Part shown: piece after piece, positions 56,403 to 64,000 of the stretch | How positions within the stretch are numbered: the stretch's first letter is position 1 | Layout of the letters: each line of letters opens with the position of its first letter | NCBI RefSeq assembly: GCF_029852145.1 | Contig: NC_079975.1 | Coordinates: 868,001 to 932,000, forward strand | Reading direction: 5' to 3' | DNA from: Microplitis mediator | Lineage: Eukaryota > Arthropoda > Insecta > Hymenoptera > Braconidae | Length of the DNA: 64,000 nt | The notes under the pieces: generated by a model | Databases searched by the model: none | Told to the model about the DNA's origin: nothing | What the model saw: the letters and a program-made list of their open reading frames with translations, nothing else | Program-made: the position numbers and the translations under genes

Positions 56403-57544
56403 CTAAACTATACCAATAAAATTCTTTTAATCGAACCCCCGTAAACTCGTGCCTTTAAATATTTACTTTTCTTTCATACTATTTATTGTAATTCATTAAA
56501 AAATTTACTATTCAGTTTTATTAATATCTTTATTATAAGAAAAATTTTTACGGGGTAGTAAAATTTTATTTTTATCAATTTCAGTAGATAAAATTTTTGA
56601 AAACACTCAAGTTGATATTTTATGAGCGAATCAAATGAATAATTCAGTGGCATAAATCCTCATATTTGTTTGGAAAAATGAAACTGGATTTTATTTTATG
56701 CTCTGATGTGATTTTTTTATATATTTTTTATTAATATTCAATGAATGTATGTTAATAAATATGAAGAAACTTTATTAGAGTTAATTACTGACAGCTAAAA
56801 ATTTTTTTTTTCAGCAAATTAAGTTTGAATTTATGTTTTTAATTAATAATAAATATTTAAAAGTATGAAAGTAAAATATGGGGTACATAAAAATCGTATA
56901 ACTGAAGTATATATATATTTATATAAATATATATATGTATGTATGTAGGTTTAGCTACGTGCACTAGAGTTTCCACTTGAAAAATGTAATCCCCGGGCAC
57001 TCGGTACACCAGAGGCGACTGCTGACCTCGATATGCATTTCTCGTTCATTTTCAAATTCAAACTTTTCTTACTTAGCACTCTTAAAACAAACATTTATAA
57101 TGATAATAATCATTATGATAAAATTATAACAATGCATTAAACGAGTGAGAAAATATTTGAGTATAAGGAAAATGCAAATTGCTGGAGAAATTGATTTTCG
57201 TTCGACGGGGGCGAAGATTGTGGGAAGATTTAATTAATTGAGAATAAGTGAGACTGTAATGTGTGTTAGATAAACAATTAGAAGAGTTAGTGCGCTGTTT
57301 AGTAGTTAGTAGAGGGCTTAAAATAGGCTCCGTGCGATAACTTGCCAAGCAGAGCATGCTCATGTGACGGGAAAGTGACTGGAGGTCACAAAGAGAACAC
57401 GATACTTCCATTATGAGATGAACGTACATGTACAAGTTGATAGTTTACTTTTTTTATAAATTTTTTAAGATTAGTTCATTTTCACTGGAAAAGTATGAAA
57501 ATTTATGAAAAGTTTTTAAAACTGGATGTTCAATTTTTTTTTAT
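56403..57544. other. AT-rich stretch, no gene seen
   Basis: (AT)n at 56910-56940. An open frame on the minus strand at 57124-57435 has no recognisable domain. Confidence 0.45.
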
Positions 57545-58490
57545 ACCAACCACTGACTCAGACTTTTTACTGAAGTAAAGTAATTGTGGGAATTTTTCAA
57601 TTTCTTTTGAGGAATTTTCATAAATTACCGATAGACTACTAAATTTTTTACTGAATTTGAATAATCACGGGCATTTTCCAAGTTTTTTTTAGGAATTTCT
57701 ATAAATTATCGATTAAATACTGACTTTTTCACTGAATTAGAGTAACCGCGGGCATTTCCCAACTTTTTTTTAGGAATTTCCACAATTTTCCGATAGACTA
57801 CTGACTTTTTCACTGAATTAGAGTAACCGCGGGCATTTTCCAACTTTTTTTGAGGAATTTCCACAATTTCCCAATAGACTACTGACTTTTTCACTGAATT
57901 AGAGTAATCGCAGGCATTTTCCAACTTTTTTTGAGGAATTTCCACAATTTCCCAATAGACTACTGACTTTTTTACTAAAGCAAAGTAATCGCGGGCATTT
58001 TCCAACTTTTTTTGAGGAATTTCCACAATTGTCCAACAGACTACTGACTTTTTCACTGAATTAGAGTAACCGCGGGCATTTTCCGACTTTTTTTGAGGAA
58101 TTTCCACAATTGTCCAACAGACTACTGACTTTTTTACTGAATTAGTGTAACCGCGGGCATTTTCCGACTTTTTTTGAGGAATTTCCACAACTTCCCGATA
58201 GACTACTGACTTTTTTACTCAATGAAAGCAATCGCGAGCATTTCCCAAGTTTTTTTTGAAGAATTTCCGTAAATTATTGAGACTTTACCGACTTTTTACC
58301 GAAATAAAGTAATCGCAGGAATTCTTTAACTTTTTTTTAAGAATTTCCATAATTTGCCGATAGACTACTGATTTTTTCCCCATGTAAATTATTCGCAGGC
58401 ATTTTCTAAGGGTTTTATGAAAAATTTCCGTGAATTACCGAGAATTTACTGACTTTTTTTCCAAAGTAGAATCGCGGGTATTTTCCACGA
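57545..58490. repeat. Minisatellite with an 81-bp unit, about 11 copies
   Basis: GAATTTCCACAATT recurs every 81 bp (for example 57774 and 57855). Central copies are nearly identical; outer copies are degraded. As 81 is a multiple of 3, the minus strand is open for 160 codons of a 27-residue repeat (VEIPQKKLENARGYSNSVKK…), but the edges carry stops and there is no supported start. Confidence 0.92.
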
Positions 58491-59600
58491 AGCAGACCAG
58501 TTAATCTAGTAAAAAATTTATTTCACGAATGAATGTTATCTCCTCTCTTTACATATCTCCAACTTGGAAATAACATTTAAAATAACAGTAGAAACCTTAA
58601 AGATAAACAAAAGTTACCTTAACCTTCGTTTAAAAAAGTAAAATTTATAAATAGTCCAGTATCGTGTCAAGCTCGAATAAATTATTTAAGTTACGTGTTA
58701 AAGTTTTAATCTCACTTAATGATACTGCACATAAGAACAGAGTTATTTTATTATCTGAGCTCCCGAAGGTTTCATTGGCTGTCCTGTAGTAAGAACACAT
58801 GAGAAATGGTCTCACAAGTGCTGATTAAAAATATAAATCTGGTCTCCTCTTGAGATTAACCCAAGTTAAAAAAACTAAAACCAAGTTAATTAGGATTTGA
58901 CAACTGGAAAAAAAAATTACACTGAATTAGTGACTAAAGAAAATAGAGAGTAGAATTTTCATTTAAACGTGATGCTGCTAGCTCATTTACTCTTATTTTC
59001 TCGAGTGCGGTGCCAATTAAAAGCGACTCTCGGTTAATTATGTCACCTGAAAGGATGCGCTCTGTTTTGTCCTCTCGACCATGCGAATTAACGACCCAAA
59101 GTATATCCATATATAGATAGATATATATATGTGTGGATGACATGTGGGAGGAGAAATAGATGTAGGCAGAGGAGAATAAAACATATGTCGAATGGTCATG
59201 GGCAGTATATAAACATATGTGGACATGCGGCTCCAGAGCAAACTCGCTCGCTTTGTTCAGTAAACAATTGATCAAAATAGTTCTTGAATATCCAGACAAC
59301 AAATTCCATACCCGGTTAATTATATTATTCCACTGATACCTTGATCAATATATCATGCACTTGATTGATAACTCGGCTCTGGTAATTATTATTATTATCA
59401 TAATTTCAACCCCTAGTTTGGTATCAGGTTTGTTTGGAAATTTTCAGATAATTTGAGTCTGTATTTCCATTGTTTACATTTATTTGTTTAGAAATAGATT
59501 TTGAAAAATATTTCATATGTAATTTAATTTTTTTATGCGATTTTGAAGTAAATGACCGAATTTGTTCCTCTACTATGTGGGTCAGGTTTATTTTCGGATG
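58491..59600. other. No gene seen
   Basis: AT-rich with a slightly GC-richer patch at 58960-59260; open frames there have no recognisable similarity. Confidence 0.45.
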
Positions 59601-59604
59601 AAAA

Positions 59605-59795
59605 ATATCCTGATAGCGGAACTTCTGGATAGAAAGTTGACGTCAATTAGTTGCGATCAAGTTGTGCGAACTTTTTGGGAAAATCGAAGGAAGCTGACAA
59701 CTTATGGAAATGCTAACTTTTGGGTTTAGCTTGCCGACAAGTTGCATCAGTAAGTTGTCGCTAACTTTCCGCCCTCTTGGCTACCGGGAAAAGTT
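59605..59795. mobile_element. Degraded inverted-repeat element with AAGTTG array
   Basis: GAAAGTTGACG on the left faces CGCTAACTTTC on the right, and AAGTTGT / ACAACTT motifs repeat between. It has the same style as the other palindrome-array elements, but the termini and target duplication are unclear. Confidence 0.4.
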
Positions 59796-59956
59796 CTTAT
59801 CATTTTATCAAGGGAAATAAAACGACAGATATGAACTTTTACAGTGGAAGCCAATAAATGAAATTAAATAAAAATAATAAAATACTCAATAATTTAACAT
59901 TTTGTTTAATTTGAATACTAATTGCAAATGGCAGTGCATCTATACCTCAATATTTA

Positions 59957-61117
59957 TTAATTAGTCTCATTACTTGCGCGGTAAATTTAAATATTTAAAA
60001 ATAATTATTAGAAACTGGAGAAAAATTAAAAATCGTATGTCAAAATAAAATGGCGGCAGAATATGATAGAAAAATATTTAAAAAATTCAAAAAAAATACG
60101 CAAGTGTTTGAACAAACCTTGGCGGGGAAATAATGTGCAGAAGGGTGTCCTAATACACTTGGAGATTTGATTCAAATTGCTCCAAGTGGATTGCTGCTAA
60201 AAAACGTCACTTAACTGCTATTTCCCACCAGACGATGCCAGATGATTTTGCTCAGGAACTTGGAAGGTATCAGCATCAGCCATCAGCAACACTTTACACT
60301 AGCACTGAGCACTCAACACTTAACGACACCACAGACACTTTGCACAATTTAAATTTTACAAACACTGCGCAATTTAATTAAACAATGACTATAAGCAACA
60401 AATTTAATGGAAAATTACACGACTTAATTGCAATACTGTTTCAATTCAAATGTAAAGAAGAATCTGGACTACTACTGCCATTTTCGATGATACTGACTGC
60501 CGCTATCGAACCGCCAGTTGATACAAACCAATCGATTTTGCGATTCATCGACCGCCCCCACTCTAGCAAAAATTTGAATGCCGAATACAGCGACGCGCAG
60601 TAGCGCCATCTTGGCGCGAAATTTAAAAATTGAAATTTAATAATTTTATTAAAATTTATTTGTGTCAATAATTATATTAATTAAACTAAACAGTTTACTC
60701 GAAATTTTTTAATTTTATCAATAATTTATTAATTACTCTTATTACTTGCGCGGTAAATTTAAATATTTGAAAAATAACTTATTAGAAAAGGGCGAAAAAT
60801 TAAAAGTTGTAAATCAAACAAAATGGCGGCAGAATATGACAGAAATATTTAAAATAAAAAAAAATAAAAAACACGCACTCTCTATTTTATTCTTTGTGGT
60901 CCAGGTCGAGATGTTTATTTTACCGACGTCTTTTTAAAATTAGTGACACAGAGCCATCTTCTGGTTTACGTTGGTACTTTAGAACCAGGGTTAACTCTAA
61001 CCTTCAAGTAAAAACATCAAACACACGTGTCTCGACCTAAACAGAATCAACATGTCCAGTTTGAACTCAAAGTGTTAAATAATAAAAACAATAGTGTAAA
61101 TATAAAAATAAATAATA
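59957..61117 (+). promoter_or_regulatory. BMS1 upstream region with a duplicated segment and YY1/PHO-like sites
   Basis: A ~130-bp segment is present twice, at about 59957-60080 and 60729-60855, sharing TACTTGCGCGGTAAATTTAA and AAATGGCGGCAGAATATGA. AAATGGCGGC (60048-60057, 60821-60830) and GCGCCATCTTGGCGC (60603-60617) match the CAAGATGGCGGC class bound by YY1/Pho; GAGCCATCTT follows at 60951. Such sites often lie near starts of housekeeping genes. The transcription start is not fixed. Confidence 0.5.
61052..61078 (+). other. Short upstream ORF before BMS1
   Basis: ATG TCC AGT … TAA, eight codons, 39 bp before the BMS1 ATG. It starts with the same ATGTCCAGT as BMS1 itself. It matters only if the mRNA starts upstream of it. 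Confidence 0.4.
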
Positions 61118-62429
61118 ATGTCCAGTGAACCCGCGGATCTGGTCCACAAGAGCCATCGCGAGCACAAATCCGGTCGGAAAGCAGAAAAAAAGAAGCTCAA
61201 GAAAGAAAAAAAATCAAATGATGTCACCGAGCGACCCAAGAACCCCAAAGCCTTCACCTTCAACTCGGCGATCGGTGCCGAGAGACGTTTCCGTCGAAAG
61301 CAGGACCTGGACACCAAGAAGACCCACATTCCTCTGGTGGACAGAACTCCTCTCGAGCCGCCTCCGATCCTCGTCGCCGTGGTCGGGCCACCCAAAGTTG
61401 GTAAGTCTCTGCTGATTCAATGTCTCATTAAAAATTACACCCGGCAGCCGCTGAGCAACATCCAGGGTCCAGTGACCGTCGTCTCCGGGAAAAAACGTCG
61501 CATCACTTTCATGGAGTGCAACAACGACATCAACAGCATGATTGACATCGCGAAAGTAGCCGACCTCGTGTTGCTGCTCATCGACGCCTCCTTTGGATTC
61601 GAGATGGAGATCTTCGAGTTCCTGAACATCTGCCAGGTCCACGGGATGCCCAGAATAATGGGTGTCCTCACTCACCTGGATTTGTTCAGCAACAATCGCC
61701 AGCTGAGGAAAGCCAAGAAGACTTTGAAGCAGCGGTTCTGGACTGAAGTCTACGCCGGAGCTAAATTATTTTATTTATCCGGTCAAGTTCACAACGAGTA
61801 TTTACGTAACGAAGTTAAAAATCTTGGTCGGTTCATTTCTGTTATGAAGTTCCGACCATTGACCTGGCGCTCAAGTCATCCCTACTTGATCGCAGACCGA
61901 GTCGAAGACATCACTCCTGCTGAGAACATCAGACAGAACAGAAAAGTTGACAGAACTGTTTGCTTCTACGGGTTCATGAGAGGAGTCCCGCTGATAAAGG
62001 AGTCCTCGGTCCACATACCTGGTGCGGGTGACATGAGGATCAAGGATGTCAGCTTCCTGCCGGACCCTTGTCCTCTGCCGGACCAGATCAAAAAGCGCGC
62101 GCTGATTGAAAAAGAACGACTCATCTACGCGCCTTTTTCGGGGGTCGGTGGGATCGTTTATGACAAGGATGCGGTCTATGTTGAACTCGGTGGCAGTCAC
62201 TCACATAAGGAAGAGGACGAGGGGCTGATCAGTGGACTGATTGACACCGCTGGCACTCTGGATGAGAAGCTGGAGAAGAGTGAGCTCAAGTTGTTCAGCG
62301 AAACCCGGGGTATCATGTCCAAGGAAGTCGATGATGTCTTTGCTAAAGGCCAGGAAAATGTTTTTGATAATGGGAGAATTAGGAGGAAAGTTATTTTTGA
62401 TGATGATGTTGATGATGATCAAGATGATG

Positions 62430-62461
<32 letters not shown>

Positions 62462-62792
62462 GAGGAAGATGAAAAATCAGGTGATGAAATAAATGAAGAT
62501 AAAAAAGCTGGAAGTCATTTAAATACAATTAATGAAGAAGATGATGATGATAATGATGATGATGATGAAAAATCAATTGATAAAAATTCTATAAAGAAAA
62601 AAAATAATCAAGAAGATGACGATGATGATGATGAAGATGATGACGATGATGATGAAGATGAAGATGGAAAATTAATTGATAAAAATTCTTTGAAGAGAAA
62701 AAATAATCAGGAAGATGATGACGATAATGATGATGATGATGATAGTGGTGATGATGATGATGATGATGATGAAGAAAAAATAAAAATTTCAG
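61118..62792 (+). CDS. BMS1: Ribosome biogenesis GTPase BMS1, exon 1
   Basis: ATG at 61118 (MSSEPADLVHKSHREHKSGR). A Lys-rich N-terminus with NPKAFTFNSA is followed by VDRTPLEPPPILVAVVGPPK, which leads into the P-loop VGPPKVGKS (61381-61410), GPVTVVSGKKRRITFMECNN (the switch region), DLVLLLIDASFGFEMEIFEF and GVLTHLDLF (the TKxD-like G4). The AARP2CN-type domain follows (WRSSHPYLIADRVEDITP; CFYGFMRGVPL; GAGDMRIKDV). BMS1 binds Rcl1 and U3 snoRNP in the nucleolus during 18S rRNA maturation. The exon ends in an Asp/Glu tract encoded by GAT/GAA microsatellite-like DNA and a donor TCAG|GTAAGA. The four-part GTPase signature is intact. Confidence 0.96.
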
Positions 62793-62874
62793 GTAAGAAA
62801 AAAATTTTATTTAATTTAAAAAAAAATGAAATAATTTTGATAACAATAAAATAATAATTTTTTTAATTTTTCAG

Positions 62875-64000
62875 ATAAAAAATTGACGAATGAAAGTAAT
62901 AATAAAAAAATAAAAATTGATGAAGATGATTTAGAAGAAGAATTAGCAGAACTCAGAGCACAAAATAATAAAAGCGGTAAAAAAAATAGCGGTGAAGAAG
63001 ATCATTCAGTTTATAAAGAACTGAAAAATAATCCAGCGCGAGAAGTTAAAAATAAAATCGCGGAAACATTGAAGAGCTTGGAGGGAAATAAATCTGGAGA
63101 AAGTGATAATGAGGAGGAGGAAGATGAGGAGAGTTTTGATGAACTGAGTGATAATGATTTGAATGGATCGATTGAAGAGATGGAGGTTGAAAAGGAGGGA
63201 AATTGGACACGAACGGCGGAGAAGGCGCGGGAGGAATTTTTAAATAGACAGCAGAGCAACGTCAATCTTATGAAAATTGTTTATTCGGTCGAGCAGAAGA
63301 AGGAGAATGATGCTGATGACGATGGTGAAGAAGAACTCGGGGGAATATTCCGGGTAGTGACGGAGAAGCAGAAGAAGAAACTCGAAGAGCGCGAGCTGAA
63401 GAACCAGGAGGACACTGTTTACTTCAGCGGGCAACAGCCAAGGGATTGGTTGAGCGAAGACAACAAGTCGCTGATCGTCGACAGGTTCGTTACTGGCAAG
63501 TGGAAGGAGTCAGAGGACGCCGCTGAGCTTCTGAAACTCAACAACTTGCGGGAGGACGAGGACGAGGAAGTCTACGGGGACTTTGAGGATCTGGAGACTG
63601 GAGAAAAGTTCCAAGCTAAACCTCAAGGCGAATCCGCGCCTAGAGAAATGAACTCAGCGGAGGTGGAAGACCGACATAAACTGATCGAGAAGAAGCGGAA
63701 GCTCAAGCAGCAGTTTGACGCCGAGTATGACAACGCCGAGAGCAAAAGTTACTACGATGAGTTGAAGCAGGAGGTGGAGAAGCAGGCCCAGCTCAATAAG
63801 TCCGAGTTCGAGGACCTGGACGACGAGATGCGAGTTCAGTTGGAGGGATTCCGACCTGGCATGTATGTCAGAGTTGAGATCGAGTCGGTGCCTTGCGAGC
63901 TGATCACCAATCTGGATCCCACGTACCCTCTGATCCTCGGAGGTCTGCTCCATGGTGAAGAGAACATCGGGTTTGTCCAGACCAAGCTGAAGAAACATCG
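62875..64000 (+). CDS. BMS1: BMS1, exon 2 (continues beyond window)
   Basis: Acceptor TTTTTCAG after an 82-bp intron; the first two bases complete the codon opened by exon 1 (Asp). It encodes more acidic linker (EEEEDEESFDELSDNDLNGS), then NWTRTAEKAREEFLNRQQSN, VYFSGQQPRDWLSEDNKSLI, VDRFVTGKWKE, DEEVYGDFEDLETGEKF, and the beginning of the C-terminal translation-factor-like domain (GFRPGMYVRVEIESVPCELI; DPTYPLILGGL; IGFVQTKLKKHR). These are hallmark BMS1 segments. The gene runs off the right end. Confidence 0.95.

Noticed and set aside
57706..58188. Repeat protein on the minus strand
   Set aside because: Frame follows from the 81-bp period; outer units contain stops and no start is supported.
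1..64000. CRISPR array or bacterial operon
   Set aside because: Spliced animal genes throughout; repeats are satellites and inverted-repeat elements without unique equal-length spacers.
1..64000. Polydnavirus proviral segment (considered because a parasitoid wasp is possible)
   Set aside because: No recognisable polydnavirus gene family or circularisation junction repeats seen.

Overview
Animal (insect) nuclear DNA, very AT-rich, with spliced genes. Exon translations match insect 5-HT2-type serotonin receptor, 26S proteasome subunit PSMD1/Rpn2 and ribosome-biogenesis GTPase BMS1. An insect, plausibly a hymenopteran, is my inference; the order cannot be proved from these genes by eye.

Layout. 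(1) 1-46.6 kb is dominated by a serotonin receptor gene on the minus strand. Its first coding exon (45958-46537) is separated by a ~38 kb intron from exon 2 (7603-7835); exons 3 and 4 are at 4446-4614 and 635-959, and the gene continues past the left edge. All exon phases agree. (2) The last four exons of PSMD1 (4982-7124, plus strand) sit inside the receptor intron between exons 3 and 2. Its upstream exons are not in the 4.9 kb to the left, so the two genes are either interleaved or this is a partial copy. (3) The 38 kb intron holds a complete 12,024-bp Ty3/Gypsy-type LTR retrotransposon (28968-40991), antisense to the receptor. Its two 1801-bp LTRs appear identical, it has a 4-bp target duplication, a tRNA-Lys-type primer site, gag, a -1 frameshift site, pol and a third ORF. 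The intron also carries several terminal-inverted-repeat elements, many with exact target duplications and some nested, plus ~190-bp tandem repeats. (4) 46.6-61 kb shows no gene I recognise. (5) 61118-64000 is the 5' part of BMS1.

Most unusual signal. The retrotransposon contains at least eleven short hairpins of one plan: a lower stem of different sequence in every copy but always complementary, then YGA, then GTY/RAC, a small apical loop, and a single C on the 3' side. Eight are in the LTR, one each in the leader, pol and 3' UTR. Variation in the stems is compensatory, so a structured RNA (or DNA) module appears to have been multiplied within one element.

Second signal. Several inverted-repeat element families in the intron share a design: CACWRWAAAA-type or other termini enclosing arrays of a short palindrome that differs completely from family to family. 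A ~190-bp repeat superfamily with nested dyad symmetry is also scattered over at least ten places.
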